Below are positions 50,868 through 56,988 of a stretch of DNA of 56,988 nt, in pieces (the stretch's first letter is position 1; each line of letters starts with the position of its first letter). Below the pieces are notes generated by a model that saw nothing but the letters and a program-made list of their open reading frames with translations, did not search any database and had not been told where the DNA came from. Both the position numbers and the translations under genes were made by a program. The stretch is from Anaerolineaceae bacterium UBA5211 (GTDB lineage: Bacteria > Chloroflexota > Anaerolineae > Anaerolineales > Anaerolineaceae): NCBI GenBank assembly GCA_002412595.1, contig DHVJ01000002.1, positions 1-56,988 of the forward strand, written 5' to 3'.

Positions 50868-51839
50868 CTATTTGGCAGATTTCTTCGGCTGCCCGCCCAG
50901 AATTTCGCGGATGGTATAGACTTTCTTGTTCTGGGATTCGTGATAAGTACGCGCCAGCAGTTCCGCGATCAAGCCCATCAAAATGGACTGGAAGCCCATG
51001 ATGGCCAGCATGACCGCGATGATGAACAGCGGGGAAGCAAAGGGCGATGGTTTGCTGGGCAGCGCCAAACGGCGCACGGCCAGGAATATGAGCGAAGCCA
51101 GGCTAAAGCCGATCAGTCCCATGCCCACGCCGCCGAACACGTAAATGGGTTTGCTGGCGTAACTGGTGAGGAATTTGACTGTGAACAGGTCCAGGATGAC
51201 CTTGAAGGTGCGTTCCAGACCATAATTGGCCTTGCCATATTTGCGCGCGTGGTGGTGTACTTTGACCTCGGTGATCTTGGCACCCACGGAACTGGCGTAA
51301 ACTGGAATAAAGCGGTGCATTTCACCATACAAGCGGAAACCGGTAATGACCTCGCGGCGGTAGGCTTTGAGGGTGCAGCCGTAATCGTGCAGGCGCACGC
51401 CGGTCACACTGGAGATCATGGCGTTAGCCAGATGAGAGGGCAGCGTGCGGGTCAGGAAAGCATCCTGGCGGTTGTAGCGCCAACCACTGACGACGTCATA
51501 GCCTTCTTCGATTTTCGAGAGCATCAGGGGAATGTCAGCCGGGTCGTTTTGTAAATCGGCATCCAGCAGGATGATAACGTCCCCTTTGGATTGGTCAATT
51601 CCGGCGGCAATGGCGGCGGTCTGGCCGAAATTGCGGCGCAGCACGATCACTTTTACCTGATCCGGATTATTCTCCGCTAAAACCCTCAATTTTTCCAGGC
51701 TGTTATCGCGGCTACCGTCATCCACCAGGATCAACTCCCAAGGCATTTTTACATCCTTGACAGATTCCTGGATGGCATCATAAAGCAGGTTGATGTTATC
51801 TTCTTCGTTGAAGACCGGCACAATAATTGAAAGCGTCAT
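50868..51839 (-). CDS. Family 2 membrane glycosyltransferase (DPM1/ArnC/GtrB-like)
   Basis: The 323-residue protein has a GT-A catalytic domain: SIIVPVFNEEDN, LILVDDGSRDNS, RNFGQTAAIAAGIDQ, and ILLDADLQNDP with the DxD metal motif. RLHDYGCTLKAYRREV and HHHARKYGKANYG follow. Two C-terminal transmembrane helices (about 232-255 and 268-295) complete the polyprenyl-phosphate glycosyltransferase layout. It probably makes a polyprenyl-phosphate sugar, the donor type used by GT-C membrane enzymes, one of which may be its upstream neighbour at 51985. Confidence 0.9.
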   Translation of the reverse strand: MTLSIIVPVFNEEDNINLLYDAIQESVKDVKMPWELILVDDGSRDNSLEKLRVLAENNPDQVKVIVLRRNFGQTAAIAAGIDQSKGDVIILLDADLQNDPADIPLMLSKIEEGYDVVSGWRYNRQDAFLTRTLPSHLANAMISSVTGVRLHDYGCTLKAYRREVITGFRLYGEMHRFIPVYASSVGAKITEVKVHHHARKYGKANYGLERTFKVILDLFTVKFLTSYASKPIYVFGGVGMGLIGFSLASLIFLAVRRLALPSKPSPFASPLFIIAVMLAIMGFQSILMGLIAELLARTYHESQNKKVYTIREILGGQPKKSAK

Positions 51840-51872
51840 CTTTCAACTCCTGGATGATTTTCGCTGGTGAAC

Positions 51873-51974
51873 AAAAAAGCGCCCGGGTTTGCGCTGATGA
51901 GGGTTTGTTTTAAATTCAAATAACCGCTCCTGTTTGAAATAAAATAGCGGGACTCGTAATGACCTAGGATTATA
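51873..51974 (-). promoter_or_regulatory. Possible promoter and weak attenuator ahead of the GT2 gene
   Basis: On the minus strand a TATAAT box (51974-51969) begins a leader of about 120 nt. It contains AGCGC/GCGCT (51895-51891 and 51882-51878), a 5-bp stem followed directly by T6. No good -35 box is visible. It may restart transcription of the lower half of the glycan run. Confidence 0.3.
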
Positions 51975-51984
51975 ACACGCGCAA

Positions 51985-53520
51985 TCAGCCGCGTTTTTCC
52001 CTGATTTTCTTCCTGGCCCAATCATAAGCCAGACCGCCGAAGATGATGGCAAAGCCGATGCCGCCTAGGAGGCGTATCATCGGCCAGAAATCCATGCGTT
52101 TGAACAGGCCGTAATAGCGGCTGAGATACCATTGGATAAAGAAACCGATATAGATGAACTCCAAAGCTATCAAACGCCACAGCCAGGGCAAGCGTTTTTG
52201 CAGGGTGGTGACGTAAGCCCAGGCAGCCGGAATGAGCATCCAGATCAGGAAGATGGAGCGGTAGCGCGGGTTATCCCACTGGTCACCGCCGGCGCGGGCC
52301 GAGGATACCAGCGTCCAGATCAGCCCGGCCAGCAGGAAGTAGATCAGCATGCCTTTATTTTCTTTGGACTTTTCTTTCCACAGCATCAAAAAGCTGGTGA
52401 CAAGCAGGGGCGCCAGCAGGTACCAGCCCAGCGAGCGGTAAATGGCGATGGCGCGATTGATGGGGATGCCGGGGTAAACGATGGCGGCCGGCAGGACGGG
52501 TTGGGCGATGCCGTAGCCGACAATGAAGGGCACGCGCAGGCGGTCGCTGATCAGGGTTACTTCCCATTGGATACGGCCGGAGGAACTTTCCATCAGGTAC
52601 AGGTCCCATTTGGAGCTGTCCTCCAGCCAGGACCAGCTGAAATACAGGCCGGCCAGAATGCCGATGGCCAGCAGCAGGTAACCGGCGATGCGCCAGGTTT
52701 TTCCGGCTTTGGGTTGGATATTTTCCAGCCAGAACCAGACTGCCATAGCGGCCAGGACGGCCCCGGCGGCTTTACCTGAGAAAAACAGCATCAACAGAAA
52801 GCTGATACCCAGCGCCAGCAGGGAACGGGTTTTATTGTCCTTCCACTTGGAGACACCCCAGGCAGCCACGGCCGACAGGCCGATCAGCATGGGTTCGCGC
52901 ATTTGCGAGGCACCCAGGATGACGCTTTCCGGGTAGAGGGCATACAGCCAGGCGGAAACATTGGCGGTTTTTTCACCAAATCGCTTGCGCACCACCTGCC
53001 ACAGGAAGGGCAGCCCAGCTGCAGCGGCAAAGGAGGTCAGGATCAGGATCAGCAGCGGGCGGTGGCCGTCCGGGCTGAAAAGGCGGTAAACCCCGGCGCT
53101 GAGCGACAACAGGCCGCCATATTGGTCGGTGGCAAATTCCGATTGGAAGGCTGAAACCAGCGGCTCACCCGACTCGGCCAGGCGCCAGGCATCGCTGTCG
53201 CGGCGGTAAGCGTCCAGATACAGATAACCGGCGTTGGTGGGGTCTTCGTCGTAGCCGACCGCGGGCAGCGCAATAAACAGCAGCATGCCAATGCCCAGAC
53301 GCAGCAGGAAGGCGATGAAAACTGCCCAGGCCAGGCTGCGGTTGCCGCCCAGTTTGTGCCACAACCAGCCCAGCACGTACAGGCTCAGACCGGAGAGCAG
53401 GAAGGCGGAGAAAAAACCGACCAGGGGTTTTTCTGCCGGATTTAGATAGGCCACAACAGCGCCAATCACGGCGCCCAGACTGACGCAAAAGATCAGGAAG
53501 TTTTTCTGGATATTTTTCAT
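51985..53520 (-). CDS. Multi-pass membrane protein, GT-C glycosyltransferase-like
   Basis: The 511-residue protein has about 10-12 hydrophobic segments. A loop between the early helices contains GYDEDPTNAGYLYLDAYRRDSDAW. The acidic pair after the first helices matches the position of the catalytic Asp/Glu in GT39/PMT and ArnT-type enzymes, which use polyprenyl-phosphate sugars on the outer face. ALYPESVILGASQMREPM resembles a conserved stretch of such proteins. A GT2 polyprenyl-sugar synthase gene follows it, the usual partner. A Wzy-like polymerase is an alternative. Confidence 0.65.
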   Translation of the reverse strand: MKNIQKNFLIFCVSLGAVIGAVVAYLNPAEKPLVGFFSAFLLSGLSLYVLGWLWHKLGGNRSLAWAVFIAFLLRLGIGMLLFIALPAVGYDEDPTNAGYLYLDAYRRDSDAWRLAESGEPLVSAFQSEFATDQYGGLLSLSAGVYRLFSPDGHRPLLILILTSFAAAAGLPFLWQVVRKRFGEKTANVSAWLYALYPESVILGASQMREPMLIGLSAVAAWGVSKWKDNKTRSLLALGISFLLMLFFSGKAAGAVLAAMAVWFWLENIQPKAGKTWRIAGYLLLAIGILAGLYFSWSWLEDSSKWDLYLMESSSGRIQWEVTLISDRLRVPFIVGYGIAQPVLPAAIVYPGIPINRAIAIYRSLGWYLLAPLLVTSFLMLWKEKSKENKGMLIYFLLAGLIWTLVSSARAGGDQWDNPRYRSIFLIWMLIPAAWAYVTTLQKRLPWLWRLIALEFIYIGFFIQWYLSRYYGLFKRMDFWPMIRLLGGIGFAIIFGGLAYDWARKKIREKRG

Positions 53521-53548
53521 CGGTTTCTGCTTATTAATTGTGATGGAA

Positions 53549-54685
53549 TTATTGTAATAGGTTTTGCAGATGATTCAGGCTGGTTTCGGCGCGCTGTTTC
53601 CAGGTGTATTGGGCGGCGTCCCGGCGGGCCTGCTGACCCAGGCGCAGGCGCAGGGCCTCATCCTGCACCAATTGGCTTACTGCCCGCACCCAATCCTGGG
53701 CGTCTTCCGGTTCGCAGAAATAAGCATTCTGTTCGGAAAGCACTTCATGGAATACGGGAATGTTGCTGGCGGCGATGGCGCGCCCGCTGGCCAGATAATC
53801 GAACATTTTCATGGGGTTGATGACGCGGGCGATGTCCCCGCCGCTGGAACCGGAAATGGCGCGGTTGTAGGGCATCAACAGGATATCGGCGGCGGCCTGG
53901 TAGAGCGGCAGGCGGCTGTTGGGGATGAAACCGGTGATGGTGACGTTGTGCAGGCCGTCCTGGGCCAGATGGGTCTGCCAGGGGGCGATATCTTCCGGCC
54001 GGCCGCCCATCCACAGGAAGTTGACCTGCGGCAGCGCGCGGGCCAGGTCCAATAGGACATCCATGCCGCGCCCGGGGTAGAAGTGGCCGGAATAACCCAC
54101 AGTTAGGCCGGCTTTCAGGCCGAGCTGCTGGCGCGCAGCGGCCGGTTCGGGTAGGTTTTGATAGCGTTCCAATTCCACGCCGTTGGGAGCGATCTGGAGC
54201 TGGTTTTCTGTAAAGGTAAAGCCGTACTGTTCTTCCAGCCCATCTGCCAGCGCACGCGTGGTGCACAGGGTCAGTTTGGGGTTTTTATGCCGGATATAGC
54301 CGCGGAACAGGCGCGGGCCGAATTTACCCATGGGAAAGTCGTGAAATTCCATCACGGCCGGGCGTCCGCGCTGCAGCGCGAACAAGGCGGCCTGCAGCGA
54401 CCAGGTATAGATCACGTCCGCGCCCCAGCGGCGCGCCTGGTTGACTGCATTCCAGCAAAAATCGTACTGTTTGAAGGCGCGCTTGAAGGGCAGCCAGTCC
54501 ACGGGGAAGGGCGTGCGCAAGCCGTACACATCGGCCAGTTCTTCCCAATCCCCCTGCCGGAATTCCGGCAGCCACAGGTGCACGTCCTGGTCCAGTTCCT
54601 TGAGGGCGTGGCAGACCTTCATGGCCTGGATGCTATTGGCGCTGCTGGATGGGATGACTGAGGTGGTGATGCAGGCAATCTTCAT
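53549..54685 (-). CDS. Family 4 glycosyltransferase
   Basis: The 378-residue GT-B protein has these landmarks: CITTSVIPSSSANSIQAMKV at the acceptor-side loop, AVMEFHDFPMGKFG, IAPNGVELERYQ, VGYSGHFYPGRGMDVLLDLA, FLWMGGRPEDI, ITGFIPNSRLPLYQAAADILLMPY and NPMKMFDYLASGRAIAAS. The final block replaces the classic EX7E with an SGSSGGDIARVINPMKMFDYLA-like loop, common in one GT4 branch. The 4-bp overlap with the flippase gene (ATGA) shows coupling. Its sugar specificity is unknown. Confidence 0.85.
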   Translation of the reverse strand: MKIACITTSVIPSSSANSIQAMKVCHALKELDQDVHLWLPEFRQGDWEELADVYGLRTPFPVDWLPFKRAFKQYDFCWNAVNQARRWGADVIYTWSLQAALFALQRGRPAVMEFHDFPMGKFGPRLFRGYIRHKNPKLTLCTTRALADGLEEQYGFTFTENQLQIAPNGVELERYQNLPEPAAARQQLGLKAGLTVGYSGHFYPGRGMDVLLDLARALPQVNFLWMGGRPEDIAPWQTHLAQDGLHNVTITGFIPNSRLPLYQAAADILLMPYNRAISGSSGGDIARVINPMKMFDYLASGRAIAASNIPVFHEVLSEQNAYFCEPEDAQDWVRAVSQLVQDEALRLRLGQQARRDAAQYTWKQRAETSLNHLQNLLQ

Positions 54686-56034
54686 GCCGGGTTGGCCTCC
54701 AGATCGGATATTTCGCGTTTTTTAACTTCTTTCAACCCGCGCCAGACGATCAGGCTGACCGAAATAACGAAAAAGCCGGAGAGCAGCAGGGCTTCGAAAT
54801 TCAAACCCAGGCGCGGCACCAGCAGAAAAGCCAGCGCCACTTTAGCGATGCCGGCATATAAGTTGATGCGGTAGGGTACCAGCGGCAAGCCCAATGAGAG
54901 CAGCAGCGGGCGGTTCCAGAAGAAGATGTTGGCGAAACCCAACCCAATCAGGAAGATCAACATGGGTACGTAGGCCGGCTGAAAATCGGCGCCATAGAAG
55001 CCCAACAGCCAACGCCCGAACAAAGTCAGGCCGATGGCGCACAATCCGGTCCAGCTGCCGGAAATGAGCGTGATGCGCTTGAGCATGCGCCGCAGCAGCG
55101 TCCAATCGCGCTTAATAACAGCGCGGTTGATCTCCGGATAGGTGGTGGAAATGAAGGGCGTGATGGGCACCTGCACCAGGTTGATGATGGCCAGCGCGGT
55201 TTTGGCGTATCCGACTTCGACCGGGGAGAGGAACAGGGCGATCCACAAAGCTTCGTTATCACGCACCAGCATAATGATGGTGCTGCTGATGTTGGTGCTG
55301 AAGGCGAAGCTGAATAGTTCCTTGAAAGGAGGCAGGTGGGAGAAAGATGTTTTCCACCAACCCTTGCCGATGGCGCGGTTCATTTCCTGCCAACCCAGAA
55401 AAGCGGTGCCCAGGCCCAGAATGAACTTGCCGATCAAATAGGCCCAGACAACTTCCATCATGCCGCGCTGCGCGAAGAAAGCCCACACGATGATGCTGGC
55501 GGTCAGGATGGAGCTGATCAGGTTGACCACGGCGTAGTTGCGGAATTTGTTGGTGGCCTGCAGTACGCCGGTGGAGGTTTCGGTGGCGAAGTTGGCCAGC
55601 ACCATGCTACCGTACAGGATAAAGAGTGGGGCGGTGGTAGGGTCGTCGGCCAGGCGCGCGGCCGCGATAGGCGCCAATAAGATCAGAATGAGGAAGGACA
55701 GCACGGCGCTGCCGGTTTCGCCCAGGGCGGCGGCTTTAACCACGGCCGCGGCACGCTCCTGCTGGTTGTGCGAGCTGGCTTCTCCGAAATACTTGACCAC
55801 CAGTTCGTTCATGCGGAAGGAAAACAGGCGGTTAAGGGTGGAGGCAAAGGCGGTGATGGTGCCGACCACGCCAAAACCGGCTACACCCAACAGGCGCCCG
55901 GCCAGGATGCTCTGCACCACACTTAATCCCATGCTGAGCACGTTGCTGCTCAGCAGATAGCCGGAATTGGTGAGTATCTTTTGCAGCAGCTTATCCGTTT
56001 TGAGGATGTGCCACCAATTTCCCAGGAACTTCAT
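54682..56034 (-). CDS. Oligosaccharide flippase (Wzx/polysaccharide export type)
   Basis: The 450-residue protein has about 12 transmembrane helices, typical of the MOP/MATE-like flippase superfamily. The first helices contain SNVLSMGLSVVQSILAGRLLGVAGFGVVGT, a common start for this family. Later parts include SFAFSTNISSTIIMLVRDNEALWIA and MLIFLIGLGFANIFFWNRPLLL. It moves a lipid-linked glycan intermediate to the outer face of the membrane. It overlaps both the epimerase gene upstream and the glycosyltransferase downstream by 4 bp each, a tightly coupled assembly operon. Confidence 0.9.
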   Translation of the reverse strand: MKFLGNWWHILKTDKLLQKILTNSGYLLSSNVLSMGLSVVQSILAGRLLGVAGFGVVGTITAFASTLNRLFSFRMNELVVKYFGEASSHNQQERAAAVVKAAALGETGSAVLSFLILILLAPIAAARLADDPTTAPLFILYGSMVLANFATETSTGVLQATNKFRNYAVVNLISSILTASIIVWAFFAQRGMMEVVWAYLIGKFILGLGTAFLGWQEMNRAIGKGWWKTSFSHLPPFKELFSFAFSTNISSTIIMLVRDNEALWIALFLSPVEVGYAKTALAIINLVQVPITPFISTTYPEINRAVIKRDWTLLRRMLKRITLISGSWTGLCAIGLTLFGRWLLGFYGADFQPAYVPMLIFLIGLGFANIFFWNRPLLLSLGLPLVPYRINLYAGIAKVALAFLLVPRLGLNFEALLLSGFFVISVSLIVWRGLKEVKKREISDLEANPA

Positions 56035-56987
56035 TCAGTATCCACCTGGCTGGCCCAATCGTATTCCTGTTGGTACCAGGCCACAACATTATGGATGCCT
56101 TCGTCCAGCGAAACCTGCGGCTTCCAGCCCAACAGGCGCTGCGCTTTGGTCGTATCGGCCCAACTGGCGGACATATCCGCCGCGTTCTCGGGATAATATT
56201 TAATATTAGCCGGCTTGCCGATGACAGCCTCGAACTTGTGGATCAAGTCGTTGATGCTGATGGATTCGTGCCCGCCTACATTGATGATCTCGTAGCCCAA
56301 TGGCTTTAGTGCCAGCACGGTGCCGTTGGCAATGTCGTCCAGGTAGGTGAAGCCGCGTGTCTGTTCGCCGTTGCCGAAAACCATCACTTCGTGCCCTTCC
56401 ATGATCCATTTGGCAAAGCGGAACATGGACATGCCCGGGCGCCCAGCCGGGCCGTAAACGGTGAAATAGCGCAGCACGGTCACGTCAATGCCGTGCAGGT
56501 AATGGTAGCTGTAACTGAGTGTCTCGGCCGCTTTCTTGCTGGCGGCGTAGGGCTGCAGCGGCAGGCTGGAACCGGCTGTTTCGGGCGTGGGGTAGGGGGC
56601 GTCTTCGCCGTAAATGCTGGAAGTGGAGGCCAGGATGAACTTTTTTATACCGTTGTGCCGGCACATTTCCAACAGGTTGAGCGTGCCGGTCAGGTTGGTG
56701 TCGTAATACGACCATGGGTTCGACACAGAGTCGCGCACGCCGGCCTTGGCGGCCAGGTTGATGATGCCGTCGATGCCCTTATGTTCGCGCGCGATCTTGT
56801 CCAGTGCGTCTCGGTCGCAGATGCTGTCCTGGTAGAAACTAAAGGTCGCAAAATCCTGCAACCGCTCCAAGCGCCAGTTTTTCATGCGCAGGTCATAGAC
56901 CGGATCCAGGTTATCGATGCCGACCACCTGATGCCCGGCGGCCAGCAATTTTTCGCTGACCTTGGAGCCGATGAACCCGGCCGCGCC
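56031..56987 (-). CDS. NAD-dependent sugar-nucleotide epimerase, probably UDP-glucuronate 4-epimerase type (5' end outside window)
   Basis: The frame is open to the window end, so the N-terminus is cut. The visible part starts GAAGFIGSKVSEKLLAAG, most of the GxxGxxG NAD-binding loop, followed by GIDNLDPVYD. The SDR catalytic set is visible: ASTSSIYGED (Ser/Thr) and PYAASKKAAE (Tyr-X3-Lys). LRYFTVYGPAGRPGMSMFRF and GEQTRGFTYLDDIANG match UDP-glucuronate/UDP-glucose 4-epimerases. It supplies an epimerised sugar nucleotide to the glycan cluster. About 10 residues are probably missing. Confidence 0.9.
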   Translation of the reverse strand, partial: GAAGFIGSKVSEKLLAAGHQVVGIDNLDPVYDLRMKNWRLERLQDFATFSFYQDSICDRDALDKIAREHKGIDGIINLAAKAGVRDSVSNPWSYYDTNLTGTLNLLEMCRHNGIKKFILASTSSIYGEDAPYPTPETAGSSLPLQPYAASKKAAETLSYSYHYLHGIDVTVLRYFTVYGPAGRPGMSMFRFAKWIMEGHEVMVFGNGEQTRGFTYLDDIANGTVLALKPLGYEIINVGGHESISINDLIHKFEAVIGKPANIKYYPENAADMSASWADTTKAQRLLGWKPQVSLDEGIHNVVAWYQQEYDWASQVDTE

Positions 56988-56988
56988 G

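Overview
The window looks like part of a chromosome, or a long metagenome contig, from an anaerobic, heterotrophic, Gram-positive-type bacterium, most likely Chloroflexota class Anaerolineae. This is an inference. It rests on the many lipoproteins with Ala/Pro/Glu/Thr-rich linkers, CUT2-type sugar import feeding an araBDA pathway, a single-subunit pyruvate:ferredoxin oxidoreductase, and a giant cadherin-like surface protein. No rRNA or tRNA gene, CRISPR array, transposase or phage gene was found.

Layout. (1) 1-620 is a foreign-looking segment ending in a YtfQ-type sugar-binding lipoprotein gene. That gene is cut at about 620 and fused to the start of an unrelated minus-strand gene, so this is a recombination scar or an assembly chimera. 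(2) 842-2823 holds two secreted lipoproteins, one glucose/sorbosone-dehydrogenase-like and one unknown with a strong promoter and a perfect operator-like inverted repeat. (3) 3014-15716 is an L-arabinose (or related pentose) locus: LacI regulator, binding protein, two permeases, double ATPase, a degenerate M24 peptidase-fold protein, then araB, araD and araA, closed by a terminator, two repeat-type elements and a second LacI paralogue. (4) 15842-30100 is one gene for a 4752-residue tandem cadherin/Ig-like surface protein with a C-terminal membrane anchor. (5) 30133-30845 is rpsU-infA, with a promoter and an attenuator-like leader.

(6) 30863-41003 is a minus-strand housekeeping run: a DHOD-like flavoprotein, nifJ, a SUMF1-domain lipoprotein, a Nudix hydrolase, a lipoprotein, an SPFH protein, dtd, trpS and a SelW-like protein. 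(7) 41094 is a sugar-1-phosphate transferase. (8) 41730-44066 is an AT-rich island with a two-gene AbiE-like (type IV toxin-antitoxin/abortive infection) module; its regulator-side protein carries a PD-(D/E)XK-like N-terminal domain. (9) 44067-47525 holds a BMP-like lipoprotein, a phosphohexomutase and an ADP-ribosylglycohydrolase. (10) 47567-56987 is a minus-strand run with two small accessory proteins and a surface-glycan cluster: four glycosyltransferases, a GT-C-like membrane protein, a flippase and a sugar-nucleotide epimerase cut by the window end.

Together, pentose is imported and converted to xylulose-5-phosphate, pyruvate is oxidised by NifJ, and sugar phosphates flow through the phosphohexomutase into an exported surface glycan. 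The most promising leads are the AbiE-like/PD-(D/E)XK pair, the structured rpsU leader, the M24-fold protein that has lost metal ligands inside a sugar operon, and the giant repeat protein with its basic tail.
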